57,124 nucleotides of DNA from Opitutaceae bacterium (GCA_016795565.1 JAEUGW010000053.1:1-57124); one strand, 5' to 3'. Shown: positions 32,375 to 41,161, counted from the first letter of the stretch. Notes: generated from the sequence alone by a model not told the origin. Program-made: numbers and translations.

Positions 32375-34290
32375 CCCCGCTCGAATTGCTCCAAGAGCTG
32401 AACGACCTCGACGAACATTCCCGCGTCGAGGCGAAGACTGCCGGCGACGTCGGCAAGTCGCTGCTCGAAACCGTCTGCGCCTTCGCCAACGAGCCCGGTC
32501 TGGACGGCGGCTGGATTGTGCTCGGTGCCCGGCTCGATGAAGGCGCCCTCTTCCGCCAATACACCGCCGTCGGCGTGGCCGACCCCGACAAACTCTCGCG
32601 CGATGTAGCCACCCAGTGCGCCACGGTGTTCAACCGTCCTGTGCGGGTCCAGATTGAGGCCGGCCTCGTCAACGGCCGCACCCTTCTCGCCATCCGCGTG
32701 CCCGAGGCGGCTCCGGCCGAAAAGCCCGTCTTCTTCCAAAGCCGGGCCCTGCCCGGGGCCGCTTTCCGGCGCATCGGCTCGGCCGACGTCCATTGCACGG
32801 ATGATGACCTCGCCATCTTTTACCAGGAGCGCCGGGGCGAGTCGTTCGACTCCACCATTGTCCGCGATGCCGACTTCACGGCGTTCGATTCGGCGGCCTT
32901 GGCCGATTACCGCCGGCTGCGTGCCGAGGCCAATGCCACCGCGGAGGAGTTGAAATGGAACGATCAGGAACTCCTGCACGCGCTCCGCTGTGTGTCGCCA
33001 GATGGCGGCACGCTCCGGCCCACCGTGGCCGGCATCCTGCTGTTTGGCACCACGGCCGCCCTCCGCCGCTACTTTCCCCTCATGCGGGTGGACTATATCC
33101 GCGTGCCCGGCCGCGACTGGGTGCAGGACCCCGACCGGCGCTTCGAGACTATCGAATTGCGCGCCCCGCTCATCACACTGATCCGCCGGGCCCGGGCCGC
33201 GATCCTCGACGATCTGCCCAAGGCTTTTTCCCTGCCCGCCGGCCAATTGCACCGGCAGGATCTGCCCTTGGTTCCCGACCGAGTCATCCGCGAGGCCGTG
33301 GTCAACGCGGTCATGCACCGCAGCTACCGGGTGCAGGGCGCCACCCAGATCATCCGTTATTCCAACCGGCTCGAGATCCGCAACGCCGGCCATTCCCTCG
33401 TCGCCGAGGACCGGCTCGGCGAACCCGGTTCGGAGACGCGCAACCCCGTCATCGCCGCCGTCCTCCACGAGACCAATCTCGCCGAGACCAAGGGCAGCGG
33501 CATCCGGGTGATGCGCGAGCTCATGGCCTCGGCCGGCCTCACTCCGCCGACCTTCGAGTCCGACCGCGAGCGCAATCAGTTTGTCGTCACCTTCCTGTTC
33601 CACCACTTCCTCACCCCCGATGACTGGCAATGGCTCGGCCAGTTTACCGAAGTCGGCCTGAGCGACGAGGAGGCCCGCGCGCTCGTCTTCGTCCGCGAGA
33701 TGGGAGCCATCAACAATGCCGCCTACCGGCACCTCAACCGGGTGGACGTGCTCAATGCCAGCCAGCACCTGCGCCGCCTGCGCGACCATGGCCTGCTCCG
33801 GCAGAAGGGCAAAAGCTCGGAAACCTATTACCAGCCCACGCCCAAGCTCGTCGGTTCGCCCCCCGCCCCCGGCGAGCCCGGGCCGGCCCTGCCGCCCGGG
33901 GCGAAGGCCATATCTGACAACCTCCCGCCCGTATCTGACAAGCCCCCGGCCCTATCTGCTAACCCCCCTCCCTTGTCTGTGAACCCCCCGCCGCAATCTG
34001 TGAACCCGGTTCACAGATATGCCGCCTTCCCCGGGCTGCCGCCGGCACTCGAACAAGCCCTGACGCAGCTCAAAGCCCGGGTGGCCCAACCGGAGATGGA
34101 GGACCTGGTTTGGCAGCTTTCAGCCTGGAAGGCACTTTCAACGGATGAACTCGCCACCCTGCTCGGCCGCAATCGCACCTATGTGACCAACCGGCTGGTC
34201 ACGCCCATGCTCCGCGCCGGCCGGCTGGCCATGACCATCCCCGACCAGCCCAACCACCCCGACCAGCGCTACCGCGCCGTCGTCAAATGA
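32371..34290 (+). CDS. AlbA_2 (Schlafen-like) DNA-binding/HATPase protein inserted in the hsd operon
   Basis: A 639-residue protein. The N-terminal AlbA_2 domain is at about 8-150 (SRVEAKTAGDVGKSLLETVC, GGWIVLGARLDEG, AAFRRIGSADVHCTDDDL). A HATPase_c_4-like domain lies around 300-400 (IREAVVNAVMHRSYRVQG, YSNRLEIRNAGHSLV, LAETKGSGIRVMRELM). A winged-helix segment follows. At 514-550 is a linker of 7-residue repeats of the SDKPPA/SVNPPP type. The C-terminus has a second small helix-turn-helix-like segment (LSTDELATLLGRNRTYVTNRLV). Proteins of this class occur beside type I systems but their role is unknown; regulation or defence are both possible. The ATG overlaps the hsdM stop (ATGA), and its stop overlaps the start of a 37-codon copy of the hsdM tail. 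It is a later insertion into an hsdM-hsdS operon. Confidence 0.88.
   Translation: MTPLELLQELNDLDEHSRVEAKTAGDVGKSLLETVCAFANEPGLDGGWIVLGARLDEGALFRQYTAVGVADPDKLSRDVATQCATVFNRPVRVQIEAGLVNGRTLLAIRVPEAAPAEKPVFFQSRALPGAAFRRIGSADVHCTDDDLAIFYQERRGESFDSTIVRDADFTAFDSAALADYRRLRAEANATAEELKWNDQELLHALRCVSPDGGTLRPTVAGILLFGTTAALRRYFPLMRVDYIRVPGRDWVQDPDRRFETIELRAPLITLIRRARAAILDDLPKAFSLPAGQLHRQDLPLVPDRVIREAVVNAVMHRSYRVQGATQIIRYSNRLEIRNAGHSLVAEDRLGEPGSETRNPVIAAVLHETNLAETKGSGIRVMRELMASAGLTPPTFESDRERNQFVVTFLFHHFLTPDDWQWLGQFTEVGLSDEEARALVFVREMGAINNAAYRHLNRVDVLNASQHLRRLRDHGLLRQKGKSSETYYQPTPKLVGSPPAPGEPGPALPPGAKAISDNLPPVSDKPPALSANPPPLSVNPPPQSVNPVHRYAAFPGLPPALEQALTQLKARVAQPEMEDLVWQLSAWKALSTDELATLLGRNRTYVTNRLVTPMLRAGRLAMTIPDQPNHPDQRYRAVVK
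33910..34020 (+). repeat. 21-base tandem repeats and an 11-bp palindrome inside the AlbA_2 gene
   Basis: Units of 21 bases begin at 33910, 33931, 33952, 33973 and 33994, each with a TCTGNNAAC core followed by a C-rich part. The last unit is closed by a palindrome ATCTGTGAACC (33996-34006) and GGTTCACAGAT (34008-34018). They code for the 7-residue linker repeats. Confidence 0.85.
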
Positions 34291-34400
34291 GCCGCCACTT
34301 CTACCGCTACACCCCGCCGCGCGACCTCGCCGCCATCGACGCCGACGTCAAAAAGGCCGAGGACGAAATCCTCCGGCTCCTCCGGGAGGTGACGAAGTGA
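34287..34400 (+). CDS. 37-codon copy of the HsdM C-terminal tail
   Basis: A short ORF, ATG at 34287 to TGA at 34400, reads MSRHFYRYTPPRDLAA and ends REVTK, nearly identical to the end of HsdM, in the same frame as the original. Its ATG overlaps the AlbA_2 stop (ATGA) and its stop overlaps the hsdS GTG (GTGA), so it is placed for coupled translation and links the inserted gene to hsdS. It can be a scar that only keeps the coupling, or a real peptide that binds HsdS where the HsdM tail normally does. No sequence evidence decides between these. Confidence 0.65.
   Translation: MSRHFYRYTPPRDLAAIDADVKKAEDEILRLLREVTK
34292..34400 (+). repeat. direct repeat, copy 2 (before hsdS)
   Basis: Second copy of the 109-base hsdM end (five substitutions, no gaps). 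It lies between the AlbA_2 gene and hsdS. Confidence 0.95.
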
Positions 34401-35620
34401 GCAGGACGTATTCGAGACTCCGGCTGAAATACGCCGCGCCATTGAGCAAGAGGCGCACCGAGGGCTCGTCGGAGGACGTCCGCTATCTGGGATTGGAGAA
34501 CATCGAATCGTGGACCGGCCGGCTTCTGGCGGGTGATGCACGAATCGCCGCCGATGAGGAGGAGAGATCGGGCGCTGTCTCGAACTGCTTCGAGCGTGGC
34601 GACGTGCTCTTCGGAAAGCTCCGCCCTTACCTTGCCAAGGCACACTTGGCCGAGGCGCCCGGCACCTGCACCACGGAACTGCTGGCGCTCAAACCGAGCG
34701 CGAAGGTTCACGGACGATTCCTGCTCTACGCACTGCTGACTGAGGAGTTCATCAACGTCGTGGATGGCTCAACCTTCGGCTCGAAGATGCCGCGAGCCGA
34801 TTGGGATTTCATCGGCAACCAGACTGTTCCTGTTCCCTCGCCGGCGCAGCAGCGTGCGATCGCCGACTATCTCGACCGGGAGACGGCGCGGCTGGATGCG
34901 CTGGTGGCGGCGAAGGCGCGGCTGCTGGAGCTGCTGGCCGAGAAACGCCGCGCCCTCATCACCCGCGCCGTCACCCGCGGCCTGAACCCTAATGTCCCGC
35001 TGAAAGAGAGCGGTGTCGAATGGCTTGACTGCATTCCTGATTATTGGACCCCGACAAAGATCAGCCGTCTGTTCCGGCAGACCAAACGGCTCGGCTTTGG
35101 CGACCTTACAGTGCTTTCGGTCTATCGAGACTACGGAGTGATTGAGCGGACCTCTCGAGACGACAACGCGAACCGCGTTCCGGACGACCTCGACAAGTAT
35201 CAACTCGTGGAAACGGGCGATCTTGTGATCAACAAGATGAAGGCGTGGCAAGGGTCGCTTGGCATCTCCTCGCTGCAAGGAATCACGAGCCCGGACTATG
35301 TGGTTTTTAGTCCGCTACATGACGAAGACCCCGCCTACCTCCATCTCCTCTTGAGGAACCCACTTCTCACCACCGTTTACCTGTCCATGTCGAATGGCAT
35401 TCGCCTCAACCAGTGGCGAATTGAGCCTGATAGATTTGCGACCCTGAAGCTTTTCCTCCCACCCCTTCCCGAGCAGCGCGCCATCGTCGCGCACATTGCG
35501 GCGGAGACGGCGAAGCTCGACGCGTTGCGGGCGGCGGCGGAGCGGAGCATCGCGTTGCTGCGCGAGCGCCGCGCCGCCCTCATCGCCGCCGCCGTCACCG
35601 GCAAACTCGCGCTCGCCTAG
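34397..35620 (+). CDS. hsdS: type I restriction-modification specificity subunit S
   Basis: A 407-residue HsdS with two target recognition domains and two conserved helical spacers. The first recognition domain runs to about 155, with EDVRYLGLENIESWTGRLL, GDVLFGKLRPYLAK and FGSKMPRADWDFIGNQTVPV. The first spacer is QQRAIADYLDRETARLDALV and the helix after it. The second domain begins at VEWLDCIPDYWTPTKISRLF and holds LVINKMKAWQGSLGISS. The second spacer EQRAIVAHIAAETAKLDAL closes the protein with AALIAAAVTGKLAL. The start is a GTG overlapping the stop of the preceding mini-ORF. The two domains together set the bipartite DNA site, which cannot be read from sequence. No frameshift or inversion repeat is seen. 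Confidence 0.93.
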   Translation: MSRTYSRLRLKYAAPLSKRRTEGSSEDVRYLGLENIESWTGRLLAGDARIAADEEERSGAVSNCFERGDVLFGKLRPYLAKAHLAEAPGTCTTELLALKPSAKVHGRFLLYALLTEEFINVVDGSTFGSKMPRADWDFIGNQTVPVPSPAQQRAIADYLDRETARLDALVAAKARLLELLAEKRRALITRAVTRGLNPNVPLKESGVEWLDCIPDYWTPTKISRLFRQTKRLGFGDLTVLSVYRDYGVIERTSRDDNANRVPDDLDKYQLVETGDLVINKMKAWQGSLGISSLQGITSPDYVVFSPLHDEDPAYLHLLLRNPLLTTVYLSMSNGIRLNQWRIEPDRFATLKLFLPPLPEQRAIVAHIAAETAKLDALRAAAERSIALLRERRAALIAAAVTGKLALA

Positions 35621-35649
35621 CGGCTGGGGGCCGTGCATCGTCGCCGATC

Positions 35650-36828
35650 ATGCCCCGCGCCGTCGCCGCCCCGGATTACGCCCGCTTCCTCGGGGAATTG
35701 AAGGCTCGCGTGACCGCCGCCCGGCTGTCGGCGGCCCGGGCGGTCAACCGCGATCTCATTCTCCTCTATTGGGACATCGGCCGGGGCATCGCGGAGAAGC
35801 AACGCACCCTCGGGTGGGGCGAGTCGGTGGTGGAGATGGTGGCAAAGGATCTGCACCGGGCGTTTCCGGGCACGAAGGGCTTTTCGTCGCGCAATGTCTG
35901 GTATATGCGGCGCCTCTTTGAGGTTTATGCGGCGGGTGACTTTCTGCAGCAGCTTGCTGCAGAAATGAAGCGAGCGCCCGCGCTTTGGCCACAACCGGTG
36001 GCCAAAATCAACGCTCCCGGCGCTGCATTCCCAATTCTGCAGCAGCCTGTCGCAGAATTGACCGAGGCCGCCGCATTTCTGCCGCAGCTTGTGGCAGAAA
36101 TCCCTTGGGGACACCACTTGTTGCTCCTCGACAAGCTCACCGCCCCCGCCGCCCGGCTCTACTATCTTCGCGCGACGGCCCGGTTCGGCTGGAGCCGGCG
36201 GGTGCTGCTCAACCAGATCAAGGCCGGTGCGTGGGAGCGCTCGCGCAAGGAGGGCAAGGCGCACAATTTCCCCGCCGCCCTGCCGGAGCATCTCGCCGAG
36301 CAGGCGGAGGAGGCGCTCAAGAGCAGTTACAACCTGGAGTTTCTCGGCATCGGTCGCGCGGTGAAGGAGCGCGAGCTGGAGGACCGGCTGGTGGAGCGCC
36401 TGCGGGATTTCATCCTGGAGCTGGGCTACGGTTTCTGCTTCGTCGGCCGGCAGCACCGGCTCGCGCTGGGCACCAGGGAATATTTCGTGGACCTGCTGTT
36501 CTACCACCGTTTCCTCAAGGCGCTTGTCGCCATCGACCTCAAGGTGGGGGAATTCGAGCCCGAGTTCGCCGGCAAGATGGATTTCTACCTCAACCTCCTC
36601 AACGACCGCGAGCGCGCCCCCGACGACCGTCCCTCCATCGGCATCATCCTCTGCGCGGAGAAGGACAACCTGGAGGTCGAATACGCGCTCAAGACCAAGG
36701 CCAATCCCATCGGCGTCGCCGCCTACCGGCTCCAAGCCACGCTCCCCGCCGCCTTCAAGGGCAAGCTCCCCACCGCCCGCCAACTCGCCGCCGCCATCCG
36801 GCCGGTGCTGCCGGGCGGAACCCCATGA
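35650..36828 (+). CDS. DUF1016/YhcG-type PDDEXK nuclease-like protein in the hsd operon
   Basis: A 392-residue protein. The DUF1016 N-terminal domain includes VNRDLILLYWDIGRGIAEKQ, GWGESVVEMVAKDLH and GFSSRNVWYMRRLFEVY. The middle has HHLLLLDKL, YYLRATARFGWSRRVLLNQI and NFPAALPEHLAEQAEEAL. The C-terminal PDDEXK domain has FILELGYGFCFVGRQHRLAL, EYFVDLLFYHRFLKALVAIDLK (Asp ... Asp-Leu-Lys) and YALKTKANPIGVAAYRL. Between residues about 98 and 150 are inserted repeats of an LQQxxAE type, coded by four palindromes. Members often sit in type I loci and are linked to DNA junction or defence processing; their role is not settled. The stop overlaps the hsdR start (ATGA). Confidence 0.9.
   Translation: MPRAVAAPDYARFLGELKARVTAARLSAARAVNRDLILLYWDIGRGIAEKQRTLGWGESVVEMVAKDLHRAFPGTKGFSSRNVWYMRRLFEVYAAGDFLQQLAAEMKRAPALWPQPVAKINAPGAAFPILQQPVAELTEAAAFLPQLVAEIPWGHHLLLLDKLTAPAARLYYLRATARFGWSRRVLLNQIKAGAWERSRKEGKAHNFPAALPEHLAEQAEEALKSSYNLEFLGIGRAVKERELEDRLVERLRDFILELGYGFCFVGRQHRLALGTREYFVDLLFYHRFLKALVAIDLKVGEFEPEFAGKMDFYLNLLNDRERAPDDRPSIGIILCAEKDNLEVEYALKTKANPIGVAAYRLQATLPAAFKGKLPTARQLAAAIRPVLPGGTP
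35941..36101 (+). repeat. four palindromes in the linker of the DUF1016 gene
   Basis: Inverted repeats: TTTCTGCAGCA/TGCTGCAGAAA (35941-35965), TTTGGCCAC/GTGGCCAAA (35984-36006), CAATTCTGC/GCAGAATTG (36032-36060) and ATTTCTGCC/GGCAGAAAT (36075-36101). Three share a TTCTGC core. They are in frame and sit between two domains. Confidence 0.85.
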
Positions 36829-39800
36829 CCATGAGCGGAGGCTTCACCCGCAGCGAACTGGCCTTCGAGATCGTGATCGAGGCGCATCTGTTGAAACAGG
36901 GCTGGCGGCGCGTGGCCGAGGCCGGCTACGACAAGGCGCGGGCGCTGTTTCCCGAGGAGGCGCTGGCCTTCATCAAGGAGACGCAGCCGAAGGAGTGGGC
37001 CAAGCTGGAGGCGCTGCACGGCGCGCGGACCGGCGAGCAGGTCATTGCCGACCTGGCCAAGTGGATGGACACGCACGGGGCGCTGGCGACGCTGCGGCAC
37101 GGCTTCAAGTGCTACGGCCGCACGCTGAGGGTGGCGTTCTTCAAGGCGGCGCATGGATTGAATCCGGAACTGGAGGCGCGTTACGCCGCCAACCGGCCGG
37201 GGCTGACGCGCCAGCTCCACTTCAGCGAACGCAACGAGCGGTCGCTCGACGTGACGCTCAGCCTGAACGGCATCCCGGTGGCGACGCTGGAGCTGAAGAA
37301 CCCGCTGACCGGGCAGACGAGGGACGACGCGATCCAGCAATACCGCACGACGCGCGACCCGCGGGAGCCGCTGTTCGAGTTCAAGCGCCGGACGCTGGTG
37401 CATTTCGCGGTGGACACCGAGACGGTGTCCATGACCACGCGCTTGGCCGGCACGGCGACGCATTTCCTGCCGTTCAACCAAGGGAACAAGGGCGGAGCAG
37501 GGAACCCGCCCGACGCGCAGGGCCGCAACTACCGCACGGCCTACCTGTGGGAGGAGGTGCTGCAACGCGACAGCCTGCTGGATCTGCTGGCGCGGTTCAT
37601 CCACCTCCAGGTCGAGGAGCGGCGGACCGAGGACGGGCAGAAGGTGAGGAAGGAGAGCATGATTTTCCCGCGTTACCACCAGTGGCAGGCGGTGCGGCGG
37701 CTGGAGGCGGAGGCGCGGCGCGAGGGGCCGGGGCACAACTACCTCGTCGAGCACTCGGCCGGCAGCGGCAAGAGCAACACCATCGGCTGGCTCACGCACC
37801 GGCTGGCGTCGCTGCACGACGCGCAGGACCGGCGGGTGTTCGACAGCGTGGTGGTCGTGACCGACCGGTTGGTGCTCGACCAGCAGTTGCAGGACACGAT
37901 CTACCAGTTCGAGCACCGGCAGGGCGTGGTGCAGAAGATCGACGAGAATTCCAAGCAGCTCGCCGAGGCGCTGGAGGGCGGCGTGCCCGTGATCATCACC
38001 ACGCTCCAGAAGTTTCCCTTTGTCTCGAAGCAGTTGCTGAAGATCGCGGAGGAACGCGGCGCGAAAGGCTCGGGCACGCTGCCGACGCGGCGCTATGCCG
38101 TGGTGGTGGATGAGGCGCACAGCTCGCACTCCGGCGAGACGGCCACGGAATTGAAGGAGGTGCTCGGCGGCGAAGGGCTGCGCGACGCAGCCCGGCAGGA
38201 GGCCGCGGACGACGGGGCCGAGAGCATGGAGGCGCTCTTCCGCAGCATGGCCAAGCGCGGCCGGCAGGCCAACCTGAGCTTCTTCGCCTTCACGGCCACG
38301 CCGAAACACAAGACGGTCGCCGTCTTCGGCCGCAACGGGGAGCCCGCGCACCGTTACACGATGCGGCAGGCCATCGAGGAGGGCTTCATCATGGACGTGC
38401 TCCGGCACTACACGTCCTACGCCGCCTATTTCCGGCTCGTGAAGGCCTGTGCGGACGACCCGGAAGTGTCCCGCAAGAAGGCCGCCATCGCGCTGGCGCG
38501 CTTCCTGAAGCTGCACCCGCACAACGTCGCCCAGAAGACCGAGGTCATGGTGGAGCACTTCCAGGCCGTCACGCGCCACAAGATCGGCGGCAAGGCCAAG
38601 GCGATGGTGGTCACCGACTCGCGCCTGGCGGCGGTGCGCTACAAGCAGAGCTTCGACCGCTACATCGCGGAGAAGGGTTACGCCATCAAGACGCTCGTGG
38701 CCTTTTCCGGCGCCGTCACCGACGACGAGGTGGCGGACAAGACCTATACCGAAGAAGGCATGAACCACGGCATCAGGGAGAAAGAGCTGCCCGAGCGGTT
38801 CGGCACAAGCGAGTTTCAGGTGCTGCTCGTGGCGGAGAAATACCAGACCGGCTTCGACCAGCCGCTGCTGCACACCATGTATGTGGACAAGCGCCTGGCC
38901 GGCATCCAAGCCGTGCAGACCCTGTCGCGGCTGAACCGGATGCATCCGCTGAAGGAGGACACGTTCGTCCTCGATTTTGTGAACGACCGGGCGGAGATCC
39001 AGGAGGCCTTCAAACAATACTACGAGGGGGCCGAGATGGGGGAGGTGGTCGAGCCGGCGCGCCTGTATGAGCTCAAGGCGGAGTTGGATGCCTCGGGGAT
39101 CTATCTGGCCGAGGAAGTGCGCCAGTTCTGCGAAGTCTATTTCAAGGCCAAGGCCCGGCAGAGTCCGGCGGACCACAAAGCGCTCAACGCCCTGCTTGAT
39201 CCGGCGGTGGACCGTTTCAAGGCCTGGGCCGCGAAGGCAGGGGAGGAGGCGGAGCTGTGGCGCGGCAAGCTGCAGGCCTTCCGCAACCTCTACGGATTCC
39301 TCAGCCAGGTTATCCCTTATCAGGATTCCGATCTGGAACGGCTGTTCACGTATCTGCGTTATCTGAACTCCAAGCTGCCACCCCGCCGGAGCGGCCCGGG
39401 CTATCACTTCGATGACGAGGTGAGGTTGGAGTATTATCGCCTCCAGAAAATCAGCGAAGGCTCGATCAGCCTGAACGACGGCCAGGCCAAGCCGCTGGAC
39501 GGGCCCAGGGAGGTCGGCTCGGGTCTCGTGCGCGAGGAGGCCGTGGCGCTGTCGCGGCTGATTGATCTGGTGAACGAGGCCTTCGGCACGGACTTCAACG
39601 ACGCCGACCAGTTGTTCTTCGACCAGATGATCGAGGAAGCGGCGCTGGACGAGAAGCTGCGGCAGGCGGCCGCCGTGAACCCGGAGGACAAGTTCGCCCT
39701 GGTCTTCGGCGGCCTGCTGGAGAATCTCTTCATGGAGCGAATGGACCAGAATGAGGAAATCTTCGCCCGCTACATGAACGATCCCGGTTTCAAGAAGATC

Positions 39801-39860
39801 GTGGCCGCCTGGCTTTCCCGGCAGGTGTATGCACGCATCCGGAATCCGCAGGGTGCCTGA
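36825..39860 (+). CDS. hsdR: type I restriction endonuclease subunit R
   Basis: A 1011-residue restriction subunit. The N-terminal PD-(D/E)xK nuclease domain has RSLDVTLSLNGIPVATLELKNPLTGQ (quoted in part: Asp, Glu-Leu-Lys) at about 140-165. The helicase motor follows: FPRYHQWQAVRRLEAEA, Walker A HSAGSGKSNTIGWL, VVVVTDRLVLDQQL, DEAH box VVVDEAHSSHSGE, motif III FFAFTATPKHKT, and motif V/VI LVAEKYQTGFDQPLL and VQTLSRLNRMH. The C-terminal helical part binds the methylase core. It cuts unmodified DNA after translocation. The ATG overlaps the DUF1016 stop, so it is the last gene of a translationally coupled operon. It is convergent with the MFS gene at 39881. Confidence 0.93.
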   Translation: MTMSGGFTRSELAFEIVIEAHLLKQGWRRVAEAGYDKARALFPEEALAFIKETQPKEWAKLEALHGARTGEQVIADLAKWMDTHGALATLRHGFKCYGRTLRVAFFKAAHGLNPELEARYAANRPGLTRQLHFSERNERSLDVTLSLNGIPVATLELKNPLTGQTRDDAIQQYRTTRDPREPLFEFKRRTLVHFAVDTETVSMTTRLAGTATHFLPFNQGNKGGAGNPPDAQGRNYRTAYLWEEVLQRDSLLDLLARFIHLQVEERRTEDGQKVRKESMIFPRYHQWQAVRRLEAEARREGPGHNYLVEHSAGSGKSNTIGWLTHRLASLHDAQDRRVFDSVVVVTDRLVLDQQLQDTIYQFEHRQGVVQKIDENSKQLAEALEGGVPVIITTLQKFPFVSKQLLKIAEERGAKGSGTLPTRRYAVVVDEAHSSHSGETATELKEVLGGEGLRDAARQEAADDGAESMEALFRSMAKRGRQANLSFFAFTATPKHKTVAVFGRNGEPAHRYTMRQAIEEGFIMDVLRHYTSYAAYFRLVKACADDPEVSRKKAAIALARFLKLHPHNVAQKTEVMVEHFQAVTRHKIGGKAKAMVVTDSRLAAVRYKQSFDRYIAEKGYAIKTLVAFSGAVTDDEVADKTYTEEGMNHGIREKELPERFGTSEFQVLLVAEKYQTGFDQPLLHTMYVDKRLAGIQAVQTLSRLNRMHPLKEDTFVLDFVNDRAEIQEAFKQYYEGAEMGEVVEPARLYELKAELDASGIYLAEEVRQFCEVYFKAKARQSPADHKALNALLDPAVDRFKAWAAKAGEEAELWRGKLQAFRNLYGFLSQVIPYQDSDLERLFTYLRYLNSKLPPRRSGPGYHFDDEVRLEYYRLQKISEGSISLNDGQAKPLDGPREVGSGLVREEAVALSRLIDLVNEAFGTDFNDADQLFFDQMIEEAALDEKLRQAAAVNPEDKFALVFGGLLENLFMERMDQNEEIFARYMNDPGFKKIVAAWLSRQVYARIRNPQGA

Positions 39861-39880
39861 GGATTCGTCCGGCCGCAGGC

Positions 39881-41161
39881 TCAGGCCTTGGGCCGCACCA
39901 GTGCGAGCATCAGGCCGGCGAGGAACAGGCCGGCGGCGGCAATCGTGAAGGGCACCGCGAGGCTGACCTGCTGGTCGCGCAGCCAGCCGCCGGCGTAGAT
40001 CATGAGGCCGCCGACGCTGACGCTGACGAAATTGAGCAGGCCGTAGGCGGTCGCGCAGTAACGCGGGTTCAGCACCTGGCAGACGATGGGCATCAGGTTG
40101 GCGTCGGCAAAGCCGCGGCCCACGCCAAACACGATCATGGCCCCGAGCGCGAAGGCAAAGGATGAGGTGTGCGCCAGCAAAAACAGACACGGACCGGCGC
40201 AGACGAAGCCGAGCATGGGGATGAACAGGCGGCCGCGCGGATTGGCCTGCGCCCAGCGATCCGCCCACGCGCCGCCGACGAGGATGCCCACAAAGGACGC
40301 GATCTGCACCGGCACCGTGGCCCACAGGCCGGCGGAGCCGGCGGTGACCGCCATCTTGTCCACCCAGGTGGCCGGCAGCATCGCCGCCCACGCGCCGGTG
40401 GGTTTCCACCCGAGAAAGCGTTCCTGCAGGAAGGTGGGCAGCCAGCCGTTGATCAGCCAGAACGCCGTTCCCGCCAGCCCGATATAAACGATGAGCACCC
40501 AGAACGCGCGCGCCGAAAACAGTTCCCGGGCGGCCGCGCCGACGGAGATTTGTTCGCCGGAGTCCGCAGCGGCCGCCGTCGCCGGGCGCTCGCGATCACG
40601 GAGGAGGAACATGAGCAGGAGGGTGTAAACCACGCCGACGGCCCCGAAGATGGTGAAGGCCGCCCGCCAGCCGTGATCGGCGGCGATCCAGCCGCCCGCC
40701 CCGCCGAGGGCGGCCCCGGCGTAGAGCCCGCTCTGGTGCAGGCCCGTGGCGAACGACCGCGTCCGGCCCGTGTGGTAGTCGGCGATGAGCGCGAGGGCCG
40801 CCGCGATGTAGCAGGCCTCGCCGATGCCCATGATGGCGCGCACGATGAGCAGCGATTCGAAGCCATGCATGTGGCCCGTGAGCCAGGTCATCAGGGACCA
40901 GACGGCGAGGCTCACGAGGATGACCCACTTGCGGCTGTAACGGTCGGCCAGGAATCCGCCCACCGGGCTGACGAGGCCGTAGATCCAGAGGAACACCGAG
41001 GTCAGGAGACCGAAGCGCGCGTCGCTCATCGGAATGTCCGCCACGATCCAGCCGCGCATCGAGGTGATCATCAGCCGGTCGAGGTAATTGAGCATGGCCA
41101 CCACCCACAACAGGGCGACGACCAGCCAGGCGTAACGGGTGACGGAGTTCGTGTGGCTCAT
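39881..41161 (-). CDS. MFS transporter, probably for sialic acid or its product
   Basis: A 426-residue protein with 12 predicted membrane segments, beginning YAWLVVALLWVVAMLNYLDR. MFS motif A-like GGFLADRYSRKW is between segments 2 and 3, and GILVGGAWADRWAQ lies at the equivalent place in the second half. RAIMGIGEACYIAAALALI is the family's helix 4. It resembles the sugar-acid/anion:proton symporter group. It is the last gene of the sialic acid operon and starts on the kinase stop (4-bp overlap), so it should import sialic acid or a derivative through the inner membrane. Confidence 0.85.
   Translation of the reverse strand: MSHTNSVTRYAWLVVALLWVVAMLNYLDRLMITSMRGWIVADIPMSDARFGLLTSVFLWIYGLVSPVGGFLADRYSRKWVILVSLAVWSLMTWLTGHMHGFESLLIVRAIMGIGEACYIAAALALIADYHTGRTRSFATGLHQSGLYAGAALGGAGGWIAADHGWRAAFTIFGAVGVVYTLLLMFLLRDRERPATAAAADSGEQISVGAAARELFSARAFWVLIVYIGLAGTAFWLINGWLPTFLQERFLGWKPTGAWAAMLPATWVDKMAVTAGSAGLWATVPVQIASFVGILVGGAWADRWAQANPRGRLFIPMLGFVCAGPCLFLLAHTSSFAFALGAMIVFGVGRGFADANLMPIVCQVLNPRYCATAYGLLNFVSVSVGGLMIYAGGWLRDQQVSLAVPFTIAAAGLFLAGLMLALVRPKA

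Noticed and set aside
33910..34020. CRISPR-like array because of five regular repeats
   Set aside because: Units are contiguous 21-base coding repeats in frame without spacers; no cas gene is in the window.
34397..35620. Phase-variable hsdS switching
   Set aside because: No second hsdS, recombinase or inverted hsdS fragments are present in the window.
39861..39900. Possible second copy of the tRNA 3' end as an attachment site after hsdR
   Set aside because: I compared the TTCGAATCCCGGTGGGCCCA end with the sequence after hsdR by eye and saw no copy.
36723..40409. Minus-strand frame of 1228 codons opposite hsdR
   Set aside because: It runs antisense to a clear HsdR and into the MFS gene, with low-complexity composition and no motif.
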